A stretch of 64,000 nt of DNA from Sinohyriopsis cumingii (Eukaryota; Mollusca; Bivalvia; Unionida; Unionidae), in assembly GCA_028554795.2 (NCBI GenBank), contig CM068841.1, positions 28,141,721 to 28,205,720 of the forward strand, in the 5' to 3' direction. Each line of letters opens with the position of its first letter. Positions within the stretch are counted from its first letter, which is position 1. A model generated the notes under the pieces. It did no database searches. It saw nothing but the letters and a program-made list of their open reading frames with translations, and was not told the DNA's origin. A program made the position numbers and the translations under genes. Of the stretch, positions 1 through 10,739 are shown in pieces.

Positions 1-2330
1 AAATTGTTTTTTTTTTTAAATTGTTTATAACTAATTTTTTTCTTATTATATCATTGTCAATAACATCGCTATTACCAGCGGTTTCTGTAAAGTCTATGAC
101 AATTCTCCGTAGCTGAGATATTTTTCTCACTCGAGACACTGCAAGATAAACTAAATTTGACCATTCGATACGATCATCGACTATCCAAACTTGCGTACCA
201 TAAATGGTTAACCCCTGAGATGAATTAATTGTCACTGCGTACCCTAGAGTCCACGGAGTTTCGTCAATAGATAACGCGCTCTCAACAACATTGACAGGGA
301 CTAAAACAATATCATTTAATACAAGATTTTGTTTTTCTGACGATCCTGGTATATCAACGTCGATATTCTGCCGTCGTGTATCAACCGGTCGATAACATAA
401 TGGTACGGGTAGATTTTAATTTTTTTCTTTATGTATCATAAATAATTGTTGTTTAAGTGTATCACGAATTATCTTTCTACTTGCAACTGTCAAATCATTT
501 GGTCTCCACAAATTTCAAAAATTGTTAATAGGAGTTTCTGAAATTATTTCACGCATTAGTACACATTGACCTTTATTCGGCTGTAGTCTGATTAATTCCT
601 TAATCTCTCTTAATTATGGATCAAGCGCTCTATGATCATCATTTATTTCTTCATAATGATCAACAAAATTCTTTAGCCTATTATGTGGAGACAATCCAAG
701 AAAAGGTGGTAGATGACCATGATCGCCACATATTATCACAGCAGTATTTTTTGTTAATAACCAATCAAGAAATATTTTTTAACGTTTCTAACGACACTGT
801 ACATATTTCATCCCAAACGATAATCTTTGGAATGTTTTTCTTCATCCATTCGATCAGGAGTCAATTTATCTCCCTTCCATCAAAAGAATTTATGATAAGT
901 GCATGATTTAAGATGTCTTTCTCTCATTTCTCTTGCGAGTCTGTGAGTGGGGGTTAAAACGACCAAATCAATATTCCGAAAATATTTATTCACACGAGTT
1001 GTTTCACCAGAACCTCCAGCTCCATTAAGACGGTACAGGTGACAATTTTGATATTTGCTTATGTTTGTAATAAATATATTTGATTTCAACCTCAGTGGAT
1101 TCAGAATAATCGAGTATATTTTCTTGTTTTATTCTCCATTCGCCCCATGGTACATAAGTGCCGATATTCAATTTTTTCAACAATCCTGAATAGTTTTTTA
1201 TTGATATAAAGGAATCTGTAGCGACTCTGACATCAAACTCAGAAACTCTATTTATCGTTGATAATAGATTTATCGAAACTTACGCAAGCGTTAAAGATCT
1301 TAAATGAGTAAACTGCGGTGACTCATCATCAATATAACCAACAATTGTACATAATTTGGTTCCGTCATATAAGTTAATATTGCATCGACTTATAAACATA
1401 TTTCTATTCGTTGTATCAGCAATTATAAAATCTAGTTCAGCATCATCTATAATCAGTCTTGTACAATGTCTTTTATGATCATATGTTCTTCTTTGGATGA
1501 ATTTACCGATTATTTTTCTGCCAAGATCTTTTGCGATTTTGTTCTCAATATCAGTGATATCAGGATTTTCATCATCGGAATATCTCTTTTGTTGTGGTAA
1601 CCAAACCTCTTTCTGCGGACGTTATGATATAATTGCTTCACTTACTGTCAGAAATATCAGTATTTTTGCATCGAGCATATATCGTAATAATACAGTAGAT
1701 ACCCACATTTTTTTTCTGAAAAATGTTTGCCAAGCCAAACATAACAAATTGGAAGAAGATTTTCGGTAAACTTAAATGATTTGATACAAGCGAATCCAGT
1801 CAGGTCAACATCCGCTAATGGTCCGTTTATCGATACTCTGGTCATCTCGTGTGTGGGATGACCAAAATGGCTTAAACTACTTAGAACACTCTCCCATACC
1901 AAGAAAACTTCCGGGATAACACGCAACCATATCAACCGAAATGCTATCTTTATGATCATATTTACTATTCCATAATCCATCGTGTCATTATTCGACACAA
2001 CTCGATATTATATCATTGAGAAAATCAAACTGAGGTGGTTTCCACGAATTTTTCTCTCTTACAAAATGATCAGCAACTGATGGAATCGTCAAACAATTAC
2101 TGAGTAATTGTTCAGCATCATCGGTATATTTTAACGCAAATTACTTTCATTTCTTCTTGGAGAGATTCTGTGTGATAAAAAGCGCCATTAGGTCGTACAA
2201 ACTGATCATAGTTTTCATCATCATATTTTTGAAATAACCATATTGATACAGGATCGTTTTTACTTATTAAAATCAAATATATCTCCTTGGTAAAAGATAA
2301 CAGTTCGATTTCGTGGAAATATTATTACTG
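1..2330 (-). pseudogene. Superfamily 1 (Pif1/RecD-like) helicase remnant
   Basis: Broken gene of virus-like copy 1. Minus-strand translation shows helicase motifs in the expected order: a P-loop-like GAGGSG segment with following TPTHRLA near 940-1040, an acidic Walker B-type DE with a motif III-like GDHGHLPP near 700-800, a motif V-like TINSSQGLT near 205-245, and a motif VI-like VYLAVSRVR near 125-160. This combination is typical of Pif1/RecD-type 5'-3' helicases used in replication. Upstream, to about 2330, is a longer amino-terminal region I do not recognise. The gene follows the protease and a small unknown gene. A Helitron helicase is an alternative but fits worse, because capsid and protease genes lie beside it. 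Confidence 0.65.
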
Positions 2331-2339
2331 ATCTAGTTC

Positions 2340-2770
2340 ACGCATGCGCATTATGATCAAAATTTTCAATCGAATCTCCTTTCAATTTACATTTGATTCA
2401 TACAAAATCTCTTCGGTTATCGTTTTTATTGCTATTGTGAATTTGAGTGTGTTTCCTAGCGCAGCGACATCTTTGACAGACGCTCCGGTATCTTTATTTG
2501 AGTGTCTGATTCTACCGCCGTCAGTAAATAATTGAATATTATCCGTAGTAGCACCAAGAACTCTACGAACTGTATCATTCCATTTGATATTACTCGTCTT
2601 TAAAACACCCTATTTATCCTGAAAAAGAATAACTTCATTCTCGGTCAACTCCAGAAAGGTTCATACTATCTGTAAGTTCATCTTTAGTGGCGTAATATGA
2701 CAAATTAATATCGTCTTTTTTCCTTGTCTTTGATAGAAGAAGATCTTCCGTAAATATCAATCATTATTCT
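2340..2770 (-). pseudogene. Unknown small gene of virus-like family (copy 1)
   Basis: Broken gene of copy 1 with no recognised domain. It is supported by similarity to the right-hand copy at 62688-63136: both begin with the conserved MVDIYGRS and share a central block containing NGMI or its equivalent and LLTAV read in parallel frames. It sits between the protease and the helicase in copy 1 and directly after the protease in copy 2. The function is unknown. Conserved order suggests a structural or replication accessory protein, which is inference only. Confidence 0.45.
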
Positions 2771-2819
2771 TTAAGATCAGTTTAAAACAACGCGGTTACT
2801 TGTATAATCATGTACAACT

Positions 2820-3120
2820 TTATGAGGTGCGTTGGAAGATTTTGATATAGCGTCCAGTACATTAATTACTTCACGACCACATATCGGTGGATCCGTCATT
2901 TTTTGTGTAGGTAATGTTGAATACCAGACTGGATTTTTATTGTGTTTATATATTTTAAAAATTCAATTGGAGTGCCAACCCATAAGAATCAAAATAAACA
3001 GTTCCACATGGATCAATTGCGTATGCAACCCAGTGAGTTCCTGGACTAAAACTGTTATCTAGATTAATACTTCCTGTTTCAAAATTGTTGGTTGTTTTGG
3101 TAACTGATCACGCATAAAAA
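2820..3120 (-). pseudogene. Adenain-like cysteine protease remnant (copy 1)
   Basis: Broken protease gene of copy 1. The minus-strand translation carries the family's FDSYGLAPP-type acid-residue block, then VWYSTLPTQ and PPICGREVI with the presumptive cysteine region. It matches the right-hand copy at 62243-62656 almost block for block. Adenain-type proteases cut capsid precursors during virion maturation, and their presence marks the element as virus-like. It lies between the KLxxA peptide gene and the small unknown gene, as in copy 2. It cannot be active in this state. Confidence 0.6.
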
Positions 3121-3208
3121 CACCTAGCAGACTGTGGTGCAGTCAGAAAAAAGTGGCACATGCACAATTGTGCGCACGCCACTATAATTAAACTCAACAA
3201 CAACCAAC

Positions 3209-3549
3209 CTACCTTCCGGCAGTACCATTTAAAACACCAAGTGCAGCCGTTTTTGCAAGAACTTGGGCTTCATCGGCTAATATACCTGGTATAGCTGGAA
3301 GAAGTGGAAATATACCACCAACTTTAACTATATATTTAATAGCGCTCGGAGAAAGATGAAGTTGAACTCCGGTTTTTGATTCTAAGTCCTTATTAAAATG
3401 TTTAAGTTGAGTCTTGGTTAATGATAATTTGTTTGGACCGCCACTAAAAATTTTATCTTTTTTTAGTGATATTTTTGTTTCGCATTTATTTGTAAGTTTT
3501 GATTGTAATTTTTTCACCTGACCGGAAGTCAGGGTAACATTAACATGAC
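3209..3549 (-). CDS. KLxxA-repeat, hydrophobic-tail peptide (copy 1)
   Basis: Short gene of copy 1. It encodes two related segments of the form LTxxQxKKLxxx...LxLTxxQLKHxxx followed by a glycine-proline hydrophobic tail containing GGIFPLLPAIPG. Proteins of this layout recur in invertebrate virus-like elements near the adenain-like protease; the tail resembles membrane-active capsid peptides. That role is inference. The right-hand copy has the same gene at 61700-62080, sharing NKLSLT, LKH and SKTG blocks. The open frame begins near 3517-3549. It is the best preserved gene of this element. Confidence 0.55.
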
Positions 3550-3584
3550 TATACGAAATTTTTATATTATGATAAGTGATTTAA

Positions 3585-4897
3585 TTATATGTTTTCTACT
3601 GGAGCGTCAAGAACTCTCATTCTTCCTGCAGAACCTTCAAGTAGCATTGCTTTATCTGAAAGAACTGCCTTAATTGCTCTATAATTACCACCAGCGGGTA
3701 ATACGTTTACTCGATGGCGAAAGTGAATATCAACGACAGATTGTGTAGCTAAATCAAGATGTTCCAATGAAAAGTAATAGATCGGATACAGAGTTGCAAA
3801 ATCTAGTTGTGATATGCATGTGCTACATGATTTCGGTCAAGAATTAACAATATATCTTCAGATGTTTCTTGATGTCCATTTATCCGTAAGGAAACGTCAC
3901 TAACTGTAAGTGTCAAATATAATGTGGCTACGTTCTTGCGAGTTTAATCGATCAGCATTTTTTTAAAGCAATAACTATATGCCTCGGCACATAAACTCCT
4001 TGTTGTGATGCTATTTGATATGTGAATAACCCAGCTATATTAGTTTGAACGCTATCTGTGGTCATTGCCAACCATGATAACAATGATTTACCACCTCAAT
4101 CCATAAAAGAAAGTAGCTTTTGTTCTTCAGCAATTGATATAGTCATTACTGGCATCCACAGTGAAAGTTTTGTTAATCTTACCATATACTTGTGAACAGT
4201 AGCAGGACGTCAGATTGCATTATTGGCGCTGAACTTTCTTACAAGTGCAACTGTATGTTTAGCTCCAAAAATAACTTTTCTAACATTTCTGCAAGATCCA
4301 AAAATATGTGACAGTGTAATTGCACATGAAAAAACTTCTTCATCATTTAACATTGTTCTGCGTGTAGCAAAGCCTAAGTTGTAATCTGCGTTGATTGATA
4401 CAATTGCTGGTGTAGCTGCAGCTCCTGCAGGGTCTCTTATATTACGCTCAACTTCCTTGACATGTTCAGGATGATTAGGTGTATCTTTAGCAAACATCAT
4501 TGATGGACCGGCTGATATTATATAATCATCTGAATATCTTGCAAGTCTAAGTATTGTTGTAGACACATCAACGTCTTTTTGAATTGTTTCATTATTTCTT
4601 CCATCAATTATAAATATGGAGCTTTCAAACAACGCCGTAATGCCATTGTTGACAAAACCAACTATATCACCAATTGCAACTACTGTACCATCATCTTGCA
4701 AAATTCTACCTTCTACTTTAATAAATGCTTCAGCGGGGAAGAAATATCTACTTGTATTATTGAACTTGTAATTTAATTATTCCACACTGATTTTTTCGTC
4801 TTGCTTCATAAGAATAAAACTGATAATCACGTATAGATTCATCCTTGAGAACTGGTCCGTCCATATCGATCGCTGGATCGGATATACGTTTAAACAT
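3585..4897 (-). pseudogene. Capsid-like (probable double jelly-roll) gene remnant (copy 1)
   Basis: Broken gene of roughly 430 codons in copy 1. Its start (MFKRISDPA), a block with GFVNNGITALFESSIFIIDG near 4600-4680, another with LGFATRR and NVRKVIFGA near 4250-4400, and the end with DKAMLLEG and RMRVLDAP near 3585-3660 all match the right-hand copy. The VNNxxxxLF...DG block resembles the VNNxxHSLFSxVDLYLN block of Polinton major capsid proteins. With the adenain-like protease next to it, a capsid protein is the best reading. The fold assignment is inference from this motif and context. Confidence 0.55.
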
Positions 4898-4924
4898 TTT
4901 ATTATAATTGTTATTGTCTAACAC

Positions 4925-5330
4925 GAAGACCACTTCCTGCTAATAAACTTGCCATTCTATTTTTTCTTTTTCCTTTTCTAACAGGGGTACACCAGCCAAC
5001 TCTGATAGTTTTTGATTTGCGAATTTATTTATCACTGTACTGACATTTACATGCATAACTTCGGTGCTAGGTAATTTTACTGGTTGTGGCTTTTTTGTAC
5101 TAATCGAGATAAGTCTATCCTTAATTGTCGAGAACGCCTTACCGGCAAGATTACCAATATCATCAATACCTTTATCACAAACAGCCTCAATAGCCATTCA
5201 TTCCTAATTGTTTTGCAATCGGTATTGCTTTTGGAGCAATCCCTCTGAATAAACCCATAACAACGTCACAGAGTCCATCTCCGTAAATCGCTTTGTAAGT
5301 TGGTAGTCGTTTAAAAGTTTACTACCCTGA
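4925..5330 (-). pseudogene. Small pVI-like structural gene remnant (copy 1)
   Basis: Broken small gene just upstream of the capsid-like gene. Its minus-strand translation opens with a tyrosine-rich block ending in AIYGDGL, followed by a helical region and a motif (NLAGKAFSTIKDRL) shared with the right-hand copy (NVAGKSFSAIKE). The opening resembles the Polinton gene at 36929, where a YRG...GHGLGDML block precedes a long helix. It may therefore be the pVI-like internal membrane-active protein. That assignment is inference. Confidence 0.4.
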
Positions 5331-5404
5331 TCATTACACGTCCACGTTGTGCACTGTGTATAATCATTTTTTAAATTACATGATAATTAGTTCTCGTTTT
5401 CAGT

Positions 5405-6469
5405 CGCTGTTATAATCGTCAACAATTTCATAAATGAGAGAACAATACATGTTGCGATCCATAACACCGCCTGTAAATAATCTTCGACAAATATGAGATA
5501 TTTCATTAATGATTTCCGGCGAATTATTTCCAGCGCGTTTTCCACTATCAGAATTCTAGTCGGTCAACATCTACCAGAACACTGTCAGTACAGATTCCTT
5601 GAGTAACAAAACCACTTCCAGTTGTTTCATCTTTCTTACTTGTTGTTTCTTCTGCTTCTTCTATACTTGGCGAAGAACGTAATTTCTTCCATTGTCTAAT
5701 TCTATGTATTATATCTTCTTCTTTCTTTAGTTTCCCTTCTCGTTCAACCACCTTAGTTTCGACCTCATTTGTTTCTCTCTTTGCTTCCTTTCTCTTTTTG
5801 CTTTTTCAAGTTGCAATTTCATTTCTTCTTTTCGTCTCCTCTCCAGTATTAATTGTTTAACACGTTCATTTACTGTCTATTCAAAAATATTAAAATTGTT
5901 AGCATCTTCCATAGATCTGATTTGTGGAGTAATAGTAGCGATGCGAAATATATCCCTAACCCAATCGGCAGAACTCATAGTGCTCACATATTCGGGTTTT
6001 ACATACTTATCTCTATCATGATATCCAAACGCGGCAATATCAATTACTTGGGTTACGTCTTTGATAGCGGCAATACCTTCGGGTGTGAATTTATCTGCAA
6101 TATTAATTCTACCTCCTGACAGTGGTGGTGGTTGAGGAGGTTGGGGTGGTGGTGTTTGAGCAGCACTATTCCAGCTGGAAGATCACTTACAATCCTTTTT
6201 GTTTGTTTAGTTCTACTTGTTATCTTTTCAGTTTTCTCAGCAGTTTGTTTTACTACTGGAATAAGAGTTTCAGTTGCTTCTGCGACTCTTTCAGTGACCT
6301 TTGTGATAGGTTTAAATAACTTTTCTGTACCTTCTGAATATTCAACTTGTGCTTCTTGATGTTCTTGAAGTTTTTGTCTAAGAGAATGACGAACAGGCAA
6401 AAACTTTTTGATTGCTTCCAATCTCTCTCTAGCTAATCTAGCTGTATAAGATTCCGTACCTGGTGTCAT
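5405..6469 (-). pseudogene. Charged coiled-coil gene remnant at 5' end of copy 1
   Basis: Broken region starting at about 6469. The first 138 codons are a long charged helix rich in Glu, Lys and Thr with EKxxKxT-type heptads, followed by a His/Pro-rich stretch. Farther on are an Arg/Lys/Glu-rich coil and the conserved block KRAGNNSPEIINE with RLFTGGVMD near 5405-5540, shared with the right copy at 59290-59400. The function is unknown; position and composition suggest a structural or scaffolding protein. Several breaks are present. Confidence 0.4.
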
Positions 6470-7198
6470 TATTGATATATAAATAATGATCTAATTATAA
6501 CAGCAGGGAGGACGCGACCATCAATGAGACGTCCGCTGGGTAAACAACAACACTCAAATTTCGACAAGGATAAAGTAACAAAAAGAAACTAACCAATTAG
6601 ATAAACTCTCGGTTTAGTTAGAGGCTTTGGTTTAGCGTTAGTGACCATATTTTTTTTTATTTTTTTCGTCCGTAGTCTTAGTTTTCAAAAATGACGTTTC
6701 AGCAAAAGGTCTGTTCGCCTTCTTTGCTGCTTAAGGTCTTCATATTTGAAAGAGTTATTGTTTTAAGACATTTGTCTGAGCATAAACTGCATATAATGGT
6801 TTCATCAATTTTTGTTCAATTGAAGATGTTATCGGACCTATTAAAGACTGTATTATACTTTTATATGAATAATTCTAAACGTCTCCATTCGGAAAATTGC
6901 TTATTTTGAAGTTCTATCTTTTAATTTTTTTAGATGCTAAATTTCGTCTTTTATTACGTCATACACTGATATTCATTGTAATGGTCATCTAACAGGCCAA
7001 ATTCCGCTCCAGGTGCACCATTGACCGGACAAAGAAACATTCCGATGCACCTCGTACCTGGAAAAAAGATATTCATGTGCCATTCTGACCTGGTATTGCG
7101 TTCTTGTATGCCCGTCTGATTTGGGAAAATGCATTTTAGTTGCTGTTTTATATAGATATTTACCCTACCTGTTCAACATCGGCATCGGCGAGAAACAG

Positions 7199-7270
7199 AC
7201 ATACATACATACATACATACACACACAAACACTCACACGTACATACATACATACATACATACATACATAC
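7199..7270. repeat. (TACA)n microsatellite
   Basis: Two runs of TACA tetranucleotides separated by a short CA-rich piece. Open frames reading through it are artefacts of the repeat. Confidence 0.95.
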
Positions 7271-8649
7271 ACCCGTTGCATACTAAATGGGGAAACGCGT
7301 AATGGAACACTTCAAAACAAACAAGTTGCAAACAAGTTGCAAATTCCTCCAGTCTCAGTCGTACGTAGTCCAATAAGTGAAAAGATTTTCACGCAGAATA
7401 TTTAAACACGAGAGTGTGAGTAAAAGTAACAAAGAAATGTATTACCGTATGCTTGTCGTCATCATTAGAACATGTGTCATTATGTTTTATTTTCTTCTTC
7501 AAGGCTTTAATTTCAAAACAAAAGGATATTTAAAATTTTAACAACGCTTAAAGAAATATTAATAACTTACCATTAAGGAATTTGCATTATGAACTGACTT
7601 TGTTGTGTGTCTCTGGTAAATGTTATGTCACAGTGTTTCGAACAAATATATTTATGACGCTAATAGTGGTCAGAAGTTATGTGATAGGGCTAAAAACAGC
7701 CGCATTTTATACATAGCTTTATTATCTCACCTCCGATGTCTCCTTAAACCATTCTCTCGCATCAGGTGAAGACTGTCTAAAGGTTGTAAGGATGGTCTGA
7801 AAAGCATTATGTTGGAAAATATTATACGTTCAAGCTCCATGATTAAAAGGCATGTTATATTGGCGATACTGGGGTATGAAAGGCAAATTCATTCACTGTG
7901 AATGCCAATTAAATTAGTAAAAATACCCAATTAAGGTTGAATAAAAGCAAGAAGGATAACGTATATACTGACGACTGGGCTTTTTGATAACGAAAAGAGA
8001 AAGGTGGTGAGGTTAAGAGTAGTATATCAAAAGCCAAGTAAGACGACGTCAACTCCCAAGGGTTGTCACTACCATTGAATTTCTCAACACTCATCCCATT
8101 ACTTTTTTAAGATAAGACATCCACCCTTCTTCCATCACAATGTATACCATTAAACCTCCATTCACCCTCATCTCAGGATAAATAAGTCACCGTCCTTTTC
8201 CTTACCATATACTCAGGAACAAGACTGGAATAGGCTGGGATGGGCTACTATATTGGTATGCTTATTTATATTGTGTGTTTAACTTTTGTTCTTTATTATA
8301 GATTGTAAGGGTCGTTTTGCAAATAACATTATATAGCTGATTTTTGGTCTCTGTGTGTAGATTTTATTTCAAAATAATTATTACTTGTAGTTAAACCTGT
8401 TTACTATGATCTGAATTCAGACCATTGGTTTCCCCCCTTGGAAATTCCTGGTCTACCTGATATTTGTAATCTTCTTTACTAACATTTAAGTAAAATGCCA
8501 GACCTTAGTTTCAACTTAGAATGTTCTAGAAATGAACTTGGACCCTCGTCCTAGTTATCTTATTGTATTTTAGGTTCTTATATTAAGGGTTATTTGCATC
8601 AGAATTATTCATTCCTATCTTAACATTTTTATTTGTGCTCAGTTAGAGG

Positions 8650-9030
8650 GGATTAGTTTGTTTGAATTATTCACTGGAATTCAAATTGAATATTGACTTT
8701 AGGACTAAATCACTATTTTGGAATTATTGTAAATTCATTCAAGGACATTCTGAATTATATTATTGTGATACATCAGGATTGCTAGCACATCAGCACATTT
8801 ACGATTACTGGCAGAATAGATTGGAATTCATTATTCGAAACACCACTGGAATTCAATCGGAATATTGTATAATTTTGGTGTTGTGATCGAACTTTTATGA
8901 CAATTCGAGATTTCATTTATTATTCTGCAAGTTCCTTTACCATTTTCACTGTTTTTAATGAAATATGTTTTAATATTACTAAACTTGTCGTTTTCGCTCT
9001 TTTCTGTTATTCATTTTAAAACCATTGGGT
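8650..9030 (+). repeat. Dispersed repeat, member A
   Basis: Matches 45700-46110 in the same orientation over most of its length. Shared blocks include GATTATATTATTGTGAT-like, AGCACATCA and TTTTCGCTCTTTTCT. Both members are followed by simple-sequence tracts. It is diverged and the family is not recognised; it could be a transposon remnant. Confidence 0.5.
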
Positions 9031-9072
9031 TTGGACTAATGTATATTCCATCACATGACCCACTCCCCCTTT

Positions 9073-9073
<1 letters not shown>

Positions 9074-9122
<49 letters not shown>
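9074..9122. repeat. (CT)n microsatellite
   Basis: About 24 uninterrupted CT dinucleotides directly after dispersed repeat member A. Confidence 0.95.
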
Positions 9123-9126
<4 letters not shown>

Positions 9127-9745
9127 GCGTCAATTTAAAGTGTACAATGTACGCAGTTTTAAAGAAATTACGAGAGGAACGCTAAGAGTTCCGTCATTTT
9201 TGAGGAATTCAAGTTTCCTGGTACCGAGGCGATTGATGCTGCTTAAGTATAGTGGAATATATGACTTCTCTCTCTTCATCCTTTTTCTTTGTATGGACTT
9301 TAAAAAAAATCTTTATAATCTATTAAATCATTGAATAAATACATGTTTTCTTTTTATCTTTACAGTTTTGCATCTCCAACTTCATCAATAAAACCACACG
9401 TTTATGTCCTACATATTAGCCGAATTTCTTTATTGTTGTCTCAGTATGATACAGTATCATCGACTGCATCATCATCAATCTAGTTTTTATTTTTCTCGTT
9501 ATCCAGTTTTTGGGGTGGACACATATTCTCTTCCAAGCAGATTTCTTGTCATCTATGATATCATTTCATTTTCTTTTCAACACACCGTGCTCCTTTACCG
9601 AACACGATTTTGTGACATGTCTCTGATAATCATCAATCTTGAGAAATTCCACAGTCATCACAGAATGGAATGATTACATTACGGCTGGCCAAAACGCACA
9701 CCTGCTCACGTTGTTAAAAAGAATTAAGAGAATAGAAAATGGTAC

Positions 9746-10004
9746 CTTCTTTTATAACTTTTTCCAAGATGACTTCGTTACTACCTCCTGGATTGAGTAC
9801 GTATTTGCAATGGTTTAATGGTTCAGGGAGTATCGCTTTCAAATCAAGTAGGAGATAACCATGTAGTTTTGTCTTTGGTTCATGGAAGTTACGAAAGTTT
9901 TTATTTTTCGGACACACATGTTTAGCACAAGTCACAATTTTCTCACTATCGATCTGCTTATTTAACAGTGTCAAGTAATGATAGTTCCTCATTACTGTGG
10001 ATTC
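9746..10004 (-). CDS. Candidate host coding exon (unknown protein)
   Basis: Open on the minus strand for all 86 codons, bounded by an acceptor ending GGCAAG and a donor GTACC. It starts in phase 0 and ends in phase 1. The peptide is protein-like and cysteine-bearing, with VTCAKHVCPKN followed by FHEPKTKLHGYLLLDLK. The exon at 10569-10729 ends in phase 0, so the two join cleanly across a 564-base intron. I do not recognise the protein, and downstream exons are unclear. The fold-back element at 10740-12740 lies immediately upstream of its partner exon. Confidence 0.45.
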
Positions 10005-10568
10005 CTTGCCAAAGTATCGATTTTAATTGATTGAGATAACAGAGTTTTCTATGGTGACTCGCTTAGGTGAAAATTCTGACCATGACAGTGACTGACATAT
10101 ATTATTCAATGCGAGGATATTTGTTACAATGGGGTCTAAGTCAAAACGGCATACCATGCATGAACTCTACAACTCTACTCGTTGTTTAACTATAGTCTTG
10201 ATGGTATCATATAGATCCGGCCTGGGTTCAGAAATTCATGTGATACTTTGAAATCGAGGAGTGATCAATTTTTTACTTCAATTTAATAATGTTTTAATAA
10301 AACATATCTTTCAAAAGCAGTTCAGTTATATTTTAATTGGAATTCTTTTTTCTACTGCTCTCCTTTTGCTTTCTCGTCTACATTTCTAAAGCAGATTTCA
10401 CTTCTGGTTGTTATGTGAACATCTGAGAACAGTCCGGCACATGAACATATTGATTCGTCAATGACCAATGGAAATTTCATAGCGGAGGACATTCTATTTT
10501 TAGACTTTTCCGTATTAAAGACGTGTCATGCGTCTCAATGGGAATTTTTCATTGCAACCCTCTCCTAC

Positions 10569-10729
10569 CTTTTCTACACTTATCTTCCTTAGTTCACGTT
10601 CATAAAGCAGATATCTGTCATTGTTGATGCGTGTTAATGCCGACTTCAATTTGAATTTGGTTGAAGTAAAAGGGTTTGACGGGAAGGTGCTGTGCGAAAG
10701 TGAATGAGTGCACATATCTTCGATTGCTC
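10569..10729 (-). CDS. Candidate host coding exon (unknown protein), partner of 9746-10004
   Basis: Minus-strand exon of 161 bases with acceptor TTTTTACAAG and donor GTAGGAG. It is open in the frame that gives EDMCTHSLSHSTFPSNPF, then a charged helix ending RELRKISVEK. It ends in phase 0, matching the next exon. Its acceptor lies within about ten bases of the edge of the fold-back element, so part of the upstream intron is element-derived. The protein is not recognised. An exon that supplies its 5' partner was not identified. Confidence 0.45.
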
Positions 10730-10739
10730 CTTGTAAAAA

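Larger units (their letters stand above)
1..6469 (-). mobile_element. Polinton-like / adinto-like virus-like element, old remnant (copy 1)
   Basis: Fossil of a capsid-bearing DNA element, read on the minus strand from about 6469 leftwards and running off the window edge. In order its parts are: charged coiled-coil gene, small helical pVI-like gene, capsid-like gene, short KLxxA-repeat membrane-type peptide, adenain-like protease, an unknown gene, then a superfamily 1 helicase. The same order from the coil gene to the unknown gene recurs in the opposite orientation from about 58690 to the right edge, with clear protein similarity, so the two are copies of one family. No integrase or PolB is visible in this part. 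It is heavily broken (well over ten interruptions) and no terminal repeats can be seen, so it is judged old. Confidence 0.75.
6470..9745. other. Host intergenic or intronic DNA with simple repeats and weak exon candidates
   Basis: AT-rich host DNA. Two short minus-strand segments look like small exons: 7731-7796 (open, acceptor TTTTCAG, donor GTGAGA) and about 7453-7495 (donor GTAATA). Neither can be joined by phase to the exons at 9746-10729 with confidence. A TACA repeat, a CT repeat and one member of a dispersed repeat pair (about 8650-9030) also lie here. I see nothing else. Confidence 0.4.

Noticed and set aside
1-2330. Helitron as source of the Pif1-like helicase
   Set aside because: No HUH rolling-circle motif was seen, and the neighbours are capsid and protease genes of a virus-like element also present at the right end.
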